Counted from the first letter of the stretch, positions 1 to 6,969 are shown. The stretch: DNA of 9,448 bases from an uncultured Opitutaceae bacterium (GCA_946482625.1 CAMLSH010000105.1:1-9448), one strand, 5' to 3'. Notes: generated by a model from the letters alone, not told the origin. A program made the numbers and translations.

Positions 1-1399
1 CTGGGATGTCGACGACGAGGAGGTCGAGGGTTTTGCCGTCGGTGAAATGGCCGGATTGGATGAGGACGCGTTTATCGTCAGGGCTGATGATCGGGTGCGT
101 ATGATCGGGGCGCATTTTGTGATCGGTGGTGAGTTTGGTCATTTCGCCGTTGCGACGGTCGATGAGGTAGATGTCGCCGCCGAAATTATCGGCGACAGCC
201 CACTTGCCGTCGGAGGAACCGTTGCAGTGCCAGAAGCCGCCGGTGCCGCCGCGGCCGGTGTCTTCTTCCATCTGGCCGAGGAGTTTCATCTGGTTCGTGC
301 GAAGATTGATCACGGCGACGCCGGTGGGGCGTTCGCGAAGGTAAGGGAGATGGCCCATGATGTTGAACATGACCTCGTCTTTGGTCGCGACGGTTTCGTG
401 GGTGATCCACTCGTCGGGCGTCTCGATGTAGAGTGGGCGGTTGCCGGTGCCGTCGGCGTTAACGACCCACATGCGCTGCGGGGCGTCGCCGGTGGTCTCG
501 TGGCAGTAGATGATTTCGCCGGAGACCCAGGGATTCGTCTGGACGTGGCCCATGCGGAATTCGACGTCGATGACGGTTTTGATTTCGCCGGTTTTCAGAT
601 CGATGGAGCGGATGCCGCCGGGGCCTTTGCCGTTTTCTTCGAAGCGCTTGCGAGAAGCTTCACGGGATTGGGCGGGGTCGGTATTTTGCTGGTCGAGGAC
701 CCGGCCGCCGACGGTGTTGGGCGCGCCGGTGACGCCGGCGGGCGGAGTCGTTGTGCGTGTAGTGGGTTGTTGGGCACGTGGGCGCTCTGGTCCGGTGGCT
801 ACGCCCCAGTAGGCACGGGATTCGTCGGCATCGAGGGCGAAGCCGCCGGAGTCGCGGAGTTCGGTGGGGAGGACGGCGACAACGCGTTCGTAGGCGGAGG
901 CGTCTTTGGATTTACCGGCGAGGGCGTCGGAGATGAGGGGATCGAGGCGGAGTTCGACGAGTTCTCGCGGCGTGGAAGGCGGAACGGGCGCGTCGGCGGG
1001 AGCATCCGGGGCGCGGCGTTGAGGGCCGCCGCGCATGTAGTAAAGCGTGTTGGTCTTGCGGGAGAGGTTGAGCGAGCCGGTGTTGGTGGTGGGGCCGTCG
1101 GTGAGCTGGATGATGTCGCCGTTTTTCTCGTGGACGAGGAAGGCCTGAGAGCCGCTGCCGGCTTTGTCGGCGCGGAAGATGATCCACTGGCCGTCGGCGG
1201 TCCACGTGGTGTGCGTCTGGTAGGGCTTGGCCTCGCTGGAGGCGGGATCGCTGGTGAGCGCGGTGACGGTCAGGCCGGTGACTTTATCGGTGTAGGTTTT
1301 CTTTTCGGAGGGAAAATGGCGACCAACGTTCGAGGCGTGAAGTGGGGCCAACAATGTGAAGGCGGCGGCGAGGATGAGAGACGTGTGAAGCGGGCGCAT
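1..1399 (-). CDS. Exported oligogalacturonate-lyase-like (PL22) beta-propeller protein, C-terminus cut by window edge
   Basis: The frame starts at an ATG at 1399 and runs off the left edge after 466 codons without a stop. Residues 1-22 form a signal peptide (MRPLHTSLILAAAFTLLAPL, then HA), so the product should be exported. Propeller-like strands recur: TADGQWIIFRAD (67-78), EIIYCHE (295-301), SSDGKWAVAD (395-404) and SPDDKRVLIQS (439-449). Oligogalacturonate lyases (PL22) are seven-bladed propellers that cleave short pectin oligomers by beta-elimination, using Mn and histidines. Here the H-x-H pair H433/H435 before a blade, H391 in FWHCNGSSDG and H334 in WITHETV are candidate equivalents, matched by resemblance and not by alignment. 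Residues about 200-262 are a P/T/G/R-rich insert that looks disordered. Well-studied PL22 enzymes are cytoplasmic and about 390 residues, so export and the greater length are unusual. A TolB/DPP4-N-like propeller without lyase activity is the main alternative. No Shine-Dalgarno sequence precedes the start. Confidence 0.65.
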   Translation of the reverse strand, partial: MRPLHTSLILAAAFTLLAPLHASNVGRHFPSEKKTYTDKVTGLTVTALTSDPASSEAKPYQTHTTWTADGQWIIFRADKAGSGSQAFLVHEKNGDIIQLTDGPTTNTGSLNLSRKTNTLYYMRGGPQRRAPDAPADAPVPPSTPRELVELRLDPLISDALAGKSKDASAYERVVAVLPTELRDSGGFALDADESRAYWGVATGPERPRAQQPTTRTTTPPAGVTGAPNTVGGRVLDQQNTDPAQSREASRKRFEENGKGPGGIRSIDLKTGEIKTVIDVEFRMGHVQTNPWVSGEIIYCHETTGDAPQRMWVVNADGTGNRPLYIETPDEWITHETVATKDEVMFNIMGHLPYLRERPTGVAVINLRTNQMKLLGQMEEDTGRGGTGGFWHCNGSSDGKWAVADNFGGDIYLIDRRNGEMTKLTTDHKMRPDHTHPIISPDDKRVLIQSGHFTDGKTLDLLVVDIP

Positions 1400-1580
1400 T
1401 GCAGTGGCGGTTTAGGTTGGGGAACGCGGGATTGACGATTTGCAGGGAGGGAGGATGCGCGGGCGACCGGACGATAATTTCGGATCGTAAGAAATGGCTC
1501 GGCCATCAGGGGCTTGTCTGTGGGAAAAGGCGGGGATTGCTCCCATTGTTGGCGCGGTGGAATGGGTGTTGGTTCCCGGC
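1400..1580. promoter_or_regulatory. Divergent intergenic region, promoters of both flanking genes inferred
   Basis: These 181 bases separate two start codons that point away from each other, so both promoters should lie here. I could not place convincing -35/-10 boxes. The only structure seen is a small inverted repeat, ATGGC-TCG-GCCAT, at 1494-1506. The reading frame of the downstream gene stays open back to 1494, but the extension (MARPSGACLWEK...) would bury the signal peptide, so I treat it as non-coding. Confidence 0.35.
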
Positions 1581-2360
1581 ATGAATGCGAAGACTAAGAT
1601 GCTATTTCCTGTGCTGTTGTTGGCCGTCGTTGCGCAGGCCGACGAACAGATCCAGCCCCACGATTTGCCTGAGGCGGTCAGACGTACGGTCGACGAGTGG
1701 CGTGGAGATGAGCGGTTGAAACGAGTCACACGCGAGACAGTTGGCGGGCGCGAAGTTTATTTCGCGGAGATCGAAAAAAATAACGCGCCGAATCCGCGTT
1801 TGAAGATCGCAGGGGACGGGAAGATTATCCGGGACCCCGTGCCATCGATGACGCCGAGCGGCTCATTGGCGCCGATCACTCCAGAACTTTATGCGAACGC
1901 TGACTCGAGCCGATCGTTGACGTTGGAGGAGCTTCCCCGGGATGTCGGGAAAACGGCGAAGGTGCAGGCGGCCGGTCGCGAGATTGTGGATATCGATCGC
2001 GAGACGTGGAACGGAAAAGCGGTTTACGAGGTGGAGTTCAAAGAACGCGGTCGAAATGCCTATGTGTACATTGATGAAGACGGCGCTGTCGTGCGCGACG
2101 AAGGAAAAACCGAGGACGAAGCGCGGGCGCGTCTTGATTTCATGGGTACGCAGATCGGCGATACGCCTGCGGCGGTGCAGAAAACGATCCGGCGACTCGT
2201 TGATGAAAAGGAGATTGTCGATATCGACAGGCGATCCGAGAGAGGGAGGACCGTTTACCGTTTCGAGATGCGGGGATTCGAAGGACGCCGAGAGTTGAAA
2301 ATCGCGGAGGATGGACGGGTGGTTTCGGATGCGCGCGAGGCGGCGGATGCGGAAGAGTAG
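1581..2360 (+). CDS. Exported protein with three tandem PepSY-like repeats
   Basis: 259 residues. I chose the ATG at 1581 because it puts the signal peptide MNAKTKMLFPVLLLAVVAQA at the N-terminus, with likely cleavage after A20. The mature protein is three related units at about 27-86, 113-174 and 190-251. Each has a helix-like segment (LPEAVRRTV, LPRDVGKTA, TPAAVQKTI), then a G-x-x-VY strand (GREVYFAEI, GKAVYEVEF, GRTVYRFEM), then a closing strand with D-G (KIAGDGKIIRD, VYIDEDGAVVRD, KIAEDGRVVSD). This is the pattern of PepSY-like domains (PF11396 type), small folds found in periplasmic proteins and often linked to peptidase inhibition or sensing. Units 2 and 3 share the exact heptapeptide EIVDIDR (134-140 and 211-217). 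The mature protein is rich in D, E, R and K and has no cysteine. No partner peptidase or sensor gene lies next to it, so its function is unknown. No Shine-Dalgarno sequence is visible. Confidence 0.8.
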   Translation: MNAKTKMLFPVLLLAVVAQADEQIQPHDLPEAVRRTVDEWRGDERLKRVTRETVGGREVYFAEIEKNNAPNPRLKIAGDGKIIRDPVPSMTPSGSLAPITPELYANADSSRSLTLEELPRDVGKTAKVQAAGREIVDIDRETWNGKAVYEVEFKERGRNAYVYIDEDGAVVRDEGKTEDEARARLDFMGTQIGDTPAAVQKTIRRLVDEKEIVDIDRRSERGRTVYRFEMRGFEGRRELKIAEDGRVVSDAREAADAEE

Positions 2361-2368
2361 GCCGCTGA

Positions 2369-2400
2369 CCGGCGCGAGAACTTGAGCTCCTCGCGACCGG
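2369..2400 (+). terminator. Hairpin downstream of the PepSY-like gene, without a T tract
   Basis: CCGGCGCGAG (2369-2378) can pair with CTCGCGACCGG (2390-2400), with one bulged base (A2396) and an 11-base loop. It begins 8 bases after the stop codon of the plus-strand gene. No T run follows, so it is not a classical intrinsic terminator. It may instead protect the 3' end of the transcript or terminate weakly. Confidence 0.4.
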
Positions 2401-2423
2401 GGTGACCCGCTCATGGAACGCGG

Positions 2424-2446
2424 AAAAATGCGCACTCCCGGCGCAT
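2424..2446 (-). terminator. Intrinsic terminator of the LOG-family gene
   Basis: Read on the minus strand, ATGCGC-CGGGAGT-GCGCAT (2446 down to 2428) is a perfect 6-base-pair stem with a 7-base loop. Four T residues (2427-2424) follow directly, with the stem's last T making five. It starts 12 bases past the stop codon at 2459. Position, orientation and T tail fit a rho-independent terminator for the upstream minus-strand gene. Confidence 0.65.
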
Positions 2447-2458
2447 CCCAAACGGGTT

Positions 2459-4384
2459 TTAGAGGACCTTCAGGCTCTTGCGGTAGAAGGCGACGACTTC
2501 GTCGGGGTCGTCGGTGAAGAGGATGTAGTCGGCCATCCAGGACGGGGCGCGTTTGGTGCGGATCATCTCGCGGATCTGCTTTTTAAGATCGTTCCAGAAA
2601 CGGGCGTTGTAGAAGACGTACGGCACGCGCGGGCGGATGCCGAGTTTGAGGTTGCAGAGCTCGATGCCGATCTCTTCGAGCGTGCCCATGCCGCCGACGT
2701 TGAAGATGCAAAAGTCGGCGATCTCGAACCACTTTTGACGGTTGTGGCGGCCGGTCTCTTGGAAGGTGTTGAAGAAGTCCACGCCGAGCTCGGGTGGCTG
2801 GGCTTCGAGTTCGAGGAAGCAGGCGCCGGTCATGGCGCCTTTGCCGCGCGCTTGGTCGGTGGCGAGGCGCATGACGCCGCCGCCGCCGCCGGTGAGCACG
2901 CCGACATCGCGGCCGATGAAGCCGGTGAGTTTCTCGATGAGCTGGGAGATGCGATCGGTATCCGCTTGGTCGAGACCGACGGCGGAGCCGTAGAAGGCGA
3001 GGATGGTGGATTCGCGGAATTTCCGGACCTGCTCGTCGCGCACGAAGAAGCCGTGCTCCTTCTTGTACGTGTGGAGGTAGAGCTCGTTCATCGGCTCGTT
3101 GAGCCAGTAGACGTCGAGACCGACAGCGTCGAAAGTCTCCAGGCGCGCGTGGGCGTTGTTGGAGAGGAAGAAGCCGTGGGTGCGCGAAGGTTTGCGGAAG
3201 ATGATGCGCTTGAGTTTGAGCTGCGGGAGACGCGTCAGCAGCTCGATCTCTTCGAGGAGATTGGGGAAGTAGTCGGCGACGAGCGTGTCGGCATCTTCGG
3301 GAGCGGCGTCGAGCGCCTGGATCATGGTGCGGAAGCCGCAGGATGAACTTTGGGCGTTGATGCGGGCTTTGATGCTGGCGCTGTCGACGGCCTGGCCGGC
3401 GTTGAGGAAAACGGAGTAGTTTTCCATCGTGGAGCTCTCGCCTTTCACCGTGATGCGGGCTTTCGGCCGGGCGGCTTCCGGCGGATCCTTCGGGGGATTC
3501 TCGTCGAGGCACTTGTAGATCTCCGTGGCGGTCGCCTGGAGGCGCGCGCGTTTTTTGTGAAGCGTCTTCGACTCCGTGTCGGAGGGCGTGGGCGCGCGGA
3601 AAACTTCGACCGAGACGACGGGATTCACGACCGGCTGATCGCCGGTGTTGTAGATCTCCAGCATGATGTTCGTGCCGAAAGTCTTGATCGGATCGAGGAG
3701 CACGGCGCTGGTGTGGATGCCGAAATTGCCCTCGCCGCGGTTGAGGAGGACGAAGTGCTCCTTCAAATACAGCGAGCAGCTGGTAAGGATGCCCGAGCGT
3801 GGCGGGATGGTGAGGAGGTCGGTCTCGTGGCGGAGCTGGACTTTATCGAGGTAGTTGCGGCCGGCGACGCCGGAGACCATGCGTTCGAAGGCTGGGCGCT
3901 GGAGCTTCGGGTTGAGCGTGTAGCGGACTTGGTGGGGCGTGAGGAAGACGCGGCCCTCACGATCGATGCTGATGGTGTTGGGCAGCTTGAGGAGGTTGGA
4001 CTTGATGGCGTCCCAGATCTCGGCGGTGGAGAGCTTGGCGGATTCCGGCGCGTAGAAGAGGCGTCCGACGGGCGTGCCGGAGCGCAGGAGTTTTTTCCAG
4101 TACGGGGCGTTGGGGAAACTCGTGTCGAAGATGAACGCCTCGGCTTCCAGGATGAGGCGGTTGCCGTCGACGGTGGGTTTGCCGTGGACGAGCATCTCGA
4201 TGCCGATGCGGGCGAGCGTGCTGCGCTCCGTGAAATCAAGATGTCCCAGCAAGGCCTTCATGAGCTCGAACTCGGCGGGGTGCCGCGGCCAGAAGGCGAG
4301 GGTGAGGGAAACGGAGTTGTCGTCCTTCGGACGCACGGTGAGGATCTGGCCGTCCTGGCTGGTCCAAAACTGGTCTTGATTCAT
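2459..4384 (-). CDS. Large LOG-family protein with an uncharacterised N-terminal region
   Basis: 641 residues from the ATG at 4384; a TTG at 4423 would add 13 low-complexity residues and is less likely. The C-terminal domain (about 458-641) carries LOG-family marks in order: FYGSA (464-468), TGGGGGVMRLA (498-508), GRHNRQKW (545-552) with candidate catalytic R549 and K551, and VGGMGTLEE (563-571) with E570/E571. Canonical LOG enzymes have PGGxGTxxE, so the proline is valine here. LOG proteins are phosphoribohydrolases that release the base from nucleoside 5'-monophosphates, known best from cytokinin activation; many were misnamed lysine decarboxylases. Usual length is about 180-230 residues. 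Residues 1-457 match nothing I recognise. They look soluble, with a beta-rich first part (1-270), a charged K/R/P/E linker (about 275-320) and a mixed segment (about 322-457). There is no signal peptide or membrane segment. Fold assignment is firm; substrate and N-terminal role are unknown. Confidence 0.85.
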   Translation of the reverse strand: MNQDQFWTSQDGQILTVRPKDDNSVSLTLAFWPRHPAEFELMKALLGHLDFTERSTLARIGIEMLVHGKPTVDGNRLILEAEAFIFDTSFPNAPYWKKLLRSGTPVGRLFYAPESAKLSTAEIWDAIKSNLLKLPNTISIDREGRVFLTPHQVRYTLNPKLQRPAFERMVSGVAGRNYLDKVQLRHETDLLTIPPRSGILTSCSLYLKEHFVLLNRGEGNFGIHTSAVLLDPIKTFGTNIMLEIYNTGDQPVVNPVVSVEVFRAPTPSDTESKTLHKKRARLQATATEIYKCLDENPPKDPPEAARPKARITVKGESSTMENYSVFLNAGQAVDSASIKARINAQSSSCGFRTMIQALDAAPEDADTLVADYFPNLLEEIELLTRLPQLKLKRIIFRKPSRTHGFFLSNNAHARLETFDAVGLDVYWLNEPMNELYLHTYKKEHGFFVRDEQVRKFRESTILAFYGSAVGLDQADTDRISQLIEKLTGFIGRDVGVLTGGGGGVMRLATDQARGKGAMTGACFLELEAQPPELGVDFFNTFQETGRHNRQKWFEIADFCIFNVGGMGTLEEIGIELCNLKLGIRPRVPYVFYNARFWNDLKKQIREMIRTKRAPSWMADYILFTDDPDEVVAFYRKSLKVL

Positions 4385-4499
4385 GGGAGTGCAAAGTGAA
4401 GGCGGGTGCTCGGGCGCTGACAAGGGGCGAGTGCGTTGGATACGGGTGCAACGCGGCTTTTAGGAAGTGTTTGCCATGCGACGGCGGCGACGGCATCGA

Positions 4500-4537
4500 G
4501 GAAAACTCCACGGCACAAAAGTGCCGCGTGCTTTTCC
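4500..4537 (+). promoter_or_regulatory. 38-base near-palindromic hairpin upstream of the FKBP gene
   Basis: The outer arms GGAAAA (4500-4505) and TTTTCC (4532-4537) flank a perfect inner stem-loop, CGGCAC-AAAA-GTGCCG (4511-4526). A CA/TG pair (4509-4510 with 4529-4530) can bridge them if two bases bulge. The structure ends 18 bases before the ATG at 4556, within the gap between two divergent genes. It could be a 5'-leader hairpin, an operator for a dimeric regulator, or a leaky terminator, since each strand has T residues after the inner stem. The sequence alone does not decide. Confidence 0.45.
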
Positions 4538-4555
4538 ATAGACCACTTCCCACCC

Positions 4556-5383
4556 ATGAAATTGAAACACATCCTTATTACCTCCGCTCTCGTACTCGGC
4601 GCAGCCGTGGCCGGCGCGCAGACCCCTCCCGCCGCACCCGCCGCTCCGGCGGTCCCCGCTACGGAGCCGGCGCCTCAGTTTACCCCCGCGCAGGCGCTCG
4701 AGGCCTACGGCTGGTATATCGGCAAGAGCAACGGTCTGGCCGAACTGGGTTTCACGCAGGCGGAAGTGGACTCGCTCATCAAGGGCATGTTGCTCGCCCG
4801 CGACGGCAAAGAATCTCCCTACGATCTCCAGGTGATCGGACCCGAAGTCGACAAGCTCCTCCGCTCGAAGCAGGAAGCGTATGTCGGCAAGCTCAAGCAA
4901 GAGGCTGCGGTCGAAGCCGAGAAGCTGCTCACCGAAGTGAAGGCCAAGCCCGGCGTTGTCGTTCTCCCGAGCGGCGTGATTTACGAGATCCTCAAGCCCG
5001 GCACCGGTGCGTATCCGAAACCCACGGACATCGTGAAGGTTCACTACACCGGCACGCTGGTCAACGGCACGGTCTTCGACACCTCGCTAGAACCCCGCCA
5101 GCCTGGCCAGCCAGTGGAGCCGGCCGAGTTCCCGCTCAATCAGGTGATCCCCGGCTGGACCGAAGGGCTCCAGAAGATCAACCAAGGCGGCAAGATTAAG
5201 CTCTATGTCCCGCCGGCGCTGGGTTACGGCGACCGCGGTCAGGGCGCGATTCCTCCCGGAGCGACGCTCATCTTCGAAGTCGAGCTGCTCGACGTGAAAG
5301 CTCCGCCTGCGGCTGAAGCGGCCCCCGCGATGTTGCCAGCTCCTGCTCCGGAATCCGCACCCGCGCCCGCGCCGACGAAGTAA
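4556..5383 (+). CDS. Exported FKBP-type peptidyl-prolyl cis-trans isomerase
   Basis: 275 residues. The ATG at 4556 gives a clean signal peptide ([20 protein letters not shown], then AQ); upstream in-frame codons would bury it. A P/A-rich stretch follows (about 23-40). Next comes a helical segment (about 42-130) resembling the FKBP N-terminal dimerisation region of Mip/FkpA proteins. The FKBP catalytic domain covers about 137-247. Residues matching the FKBP12 active site are all present: Y164 in VHYTGTL, F174 and D175 in GTVFDTS, F192, V198-I199 and W201 in [11 protein letters not shown]224 in PPALGYGD, and F240 in [11 protein letters not shown]. The enzyme isomerises X-Pro bonds and probably helps envelope proteins fold in the periplasm. 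The C-terminus (about 249-275) is an A/P/E-rich tail of unknown role. It is transcribed alone: a divergent gene lies upstream and a strong terminator downstream. No Shine-Dalgarno sequence is seen. Confidence 0.93.
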   Translation: MKLKHILITSALVLGAAVAGAQTPPAAPAAPAVPATEPAPQFTPAQALEAYGWYIGKSNGLAELGFTQAEVDSLIKGMLLARDGKESPYDLQVIGPEVDKLLRSKQEAYVGKLKQEAAVEAEKLLTEVKAKPGVVVLPSGVIYEILKPGTGAYPKPTDIVKVHYTGTLVNGTVFDTSLEPRQPGQPVEPAEFPLNQVIPGWTEGLQKINQGGKIKLYVPPALGYGDRGQGAIPPGATLIFEVELLDVKAPPAAEAAPAMLPAPAPESAPAPAPTK

Positions 5384-5414
5384 GCGGCGACGATTTCGGA
5401 TCATTGTCTTAACG

Positions 5415-5448
5415 ACGCCTCCCGTTTTGCGCGGGAGGCGTTTTTTTT
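5415..5448 (+). terminator. Strong intrinsic terminator of the FKBP gene
   Basis: ACGCCTCCCG (5415-5424) and CGGGAGGCGT (5432-5441) form a perfect 10-base-pair GC-rich stem with a 7-base loop (TTTTGCG). Seven further T residues follow (5442-5448). It lies 31 bases after the FKBP stop codon and separates that gene from the glycosyltransferase. Confidence 0.93.
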
Positions 5449-5555
5449 GAGCACAGCGATAGCGGGAGGCGTCACGCAAACGTAACGCGGAGGCGGGCAT
5501 TTTCGTTGCGAGATGGAGGCGTGGGGCGCACCACTTGCGGCATTCTTCTCGCACC

Positions 5556-6737
5556 GTGAACGTAGCCCTCGTCACCGAAACCTATCCGCCGGAAGTCAAC
5601 GGCGTGGCCATGACGTTGAGTCGGTTGACCCGAGGATTGGTCGCTCGCGGTCATCGGGTCGAAGTGGTGCGGCCGCGCCAGAAGGATGAAGTCGAAGGCG
5701 CGGTGGCGATGCCTGCCGGAGCCGATGGAGCAAACGAAGTGGCTCAATGGCTGGTGCCGGGCGCGCCGATCCCGTTCTACAAAACGCTGCGCATGGGGCT
5801 GCCGGTGCAGGGGACCTTGATCAAGCACTGGCGGGAAACGAAACCGGATTTGGTGCATGTCGCGACGGAAGGGCCACTCGGATTGGCGGCGCTCAATGCG
5901 GCGAAGCGGCTGAAGCTGCCGGTGACATCGAGCTTCCACACGAATTTCCACCAGTATGGCGGACATTACGGACTGCGTTTCGGGCGCGATCTGGCGCTGC
6001 GTTATCTGCGGTGGTTCCACAACCAGACGGCTTGCACGTTGGCGCCGACCGACGAGATGTGTGCGCAGCTCGCGGGCGAAGGTTTCGAGCGGTTGCGGAC
6101 GCTGGCACGCGGGGTGGATGCGGAGTTGTTTTCGCCGGAGAAACGCTCGGCGGCGTTGCGGGCGAGCTGGGGGGCGGGGCCGGACGATCCGGTGATGATT
6201 TATGTGGGACGGATCGCGGCGGAGAAGAATCTCGGCGAAGCGGTGGAGGCGTTTCTAGCGATGCAGGCGGTAGAGCCGCGGGCGAAATTTGTGCTGGTGG
6301 GCGACGGGCCGGAGAAGGATGCGCTGGCGGCCAAGCATCCACAGTTTCACTACGCGGGGATGCGGCGTGGCGAGGAACTGGCGGCTCACTATGCGTCGGC
6401 GGACGGGTTTTTGTTCGCGAGCGTGACGGAGACGTTTGGCAACGTGATCACCGAGGCGATGGCGAGCGGCCTGGTGGTTGTCGCGTACGATTACGCGGCG
6501 ACGCGGCAGCATGTGCGCGACGGGCAAAACGGTTTCGCGGCGACGTTCGCGGACAAGGAGGCGCTGGTGGCGGCGGCCCGCGGTGCGATGCTCCGGCGGG
6601 CGGAGTGGCCGGCGATCCAGGCTGAGGCCCGGGCCACGGCGCTGACGATCACGTGGGACGCGATCGTGGACCGGTTCGAGACGGAGCTGTGCGAGGCGAT
6701 CGAGGCGCGGAAAGTTCGGGAGCCGGTGAGAGCGTGA
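5556..6737 (+). CDS. GT4-family glycosyltransferase, MgtA/PimB-like mannosyltransferase type
   Basis: 393 residues from a GTG at 5556, chosen because the family's first beta strand (NVALVTETYPPEVNG) then begins at the N-terminus; a TTG at 5535 would add seven residues. The fold is GT-B. The N-terminal acceptor domain (about 1-190) has the glycine-rich loop PPEVNGVA and SSFHTNFHQYG with H128. The C-terminal nucleotide-sugar domain (about 205-370) has GRIAAEKN (218-225), GDGPE (249-253) and an E-x7-E motif in TETFGNVITEAMASG (E292, E300). R219 and K224 are the usual donor-phosphate contacts. Retaining GT4 enzymes of this type move mannose or a similar sugar from a nucleotide donor to a lipid or glycan at the inner membrane. 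Donor and acceptor cannot be read from sequence. Neighbours give no polysaccharide or glycolipid context, so a stand-alone role is likely. The terminator upstream and convergent gene downstream suggest its own transcript. Confidence 0.88.
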   Translation: MNVALVTETYPPEVNGVAMTLSRLTRGLVARGHRVEVVRPRQKDEVEGAVAMPAGADGANEVAQWLVPGAPIPFYKTLRMGLPVQGTLIKHWRETKPDLVHVATEGPLGLAALNAAKRLKLPVTSSFHTNFHQYGGHYGLRFGRDLALRYLRWFHNQTACTLAPTDEMCAQLAGEGFERLRTLARGVDAELFSPEKRSAALRASWGAGPDDPVMIYVGRIAAEKNLGEAVEAFLAMQAVEPRAKFVLVGDGPEKDALAAKHPQFHYAGMRRGEELAAHYASADGFLFASVTETFGNVITEAMASGLVVVAYDYAATRQHVRDGQNGFAATFADKEALVAAARGAMLRRAEWPAIQAEARATALTITWDAIVDRFETELCEAIEARKVREPVRA

Positions 6738-6807
6738 GGCGGGTCGTCGAATGGACGCGGCGCGAACGGCGCGGGGAACAGATGACCAGCCTCGCATCCA
6801 GGGTGGA

Positions 6808-6893
6808 GCGGGCCGTCCCGGCACGCTTTCGAGACGTCGCAGGTGAGGCGGCGTTTAGCTACCTGCGACATCGCAGAACACGCCGGACCGCGC
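6808..6893. repeat. Long imperfect inverted repeat between convergent genes
   Basis: The core is a perfect 9-base inverted repeat, GTCGCAGGT (6836-6844) and ACCTGCGAC (6861-6869), around a 16-base spacer. Outside it, complementarity continues with mismatches: T/C-rich and GCGxxC segments at about 6827-6835 face about 6870-6879, and GTCCCGGC (6815-6822) faces GCCGGAC (6882-6888 region). The whole could fold into one long hairpin. No T run follows on either strand. It may work as a shared terminator or mRNA-stabilising structure, or be a copy of a dispersed intergenic repeat. Confidence 0.5.
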
Positions 6894-6920
6894 GTGAAAC
6901 GACGTGAAGCTGACTCGAAC

Positions 6921-6941
6921 AACGCGCTCGGAGTGCGCGTT
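6921..6941. repeat. Perfect 7-base inverted repeat, hairpin-forming
   Basis: AACGCGC (6921-6927) and GCGCGTT (6935-6941) are exact complements around a 7-base loop, TCGGAGT. It sits 23 bases past the end of the minus-strand PLP gene and 183 bases past the plus-strand glycosyltransferase. No T tract follows on either strand. It could end transcription of the PLP gene or be part of an intergenic repeat unit. Confidence 0.45.
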
Positions 6942-6952
6942 CCACCTCGGAG

Positions 6953-6969
6953 GCGTAGAAATTCTACGC
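6953..6969. repeat. 17-base near-perfect palindrome spanning the PLP gene stop codon
   Basis: GCGTAGAA (6953-6960) and TTCTACGC (6962-6969) are exact complements with a single central A. The PLP gene's TAG stop (6966-6964) lies inside the right arm. As RNA it could form a 6-base-pair stem with a 5-base loop; as DNA it has the symmetry of a dimeric protein site. Confidence 0.5.

Noticed and set aside
47..1435. 462-codon open frame on the plus strand
   Set aside because: It is antisense to the propeller gene, whose signal peptide, blade repeats and motifs are convincing. The plus-strand product is a G/V/A/D-rich string with no recognisable domain.
2459..4384. Lysine decarboxylase activity for the LOG-family protein
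   Set aside because: That label is a historical misannotation of this family. The motifs seen are those of phosphoribohydrolases, and no PLP-binding signature is present.
2402..4399. Two consecutive long plus-strand open frames (314 and 349 codons) opposite the LOG gene
   Set aside because: Both are shadows of a well-supported LOG-family gene. Their products are E/G/V/A-rich with no motif.
4437..4470. Possible promoter boxes (TTGGAT and a later TTTTAG) upstream of the FKBP gene
   Set aside because: Poor match to a sigma-70 -10 box, and no second line of evidence such as conserved spacing in a sibling promoter.
6653..6907. 84-codon open frame overlapping the end of the glycosyltransferase gene
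   Set aside because: It overlaps the real gene by 85 bases, then runs through the inverted-repeat region. The product is arginine-rich with no domain and no plausible start signal.
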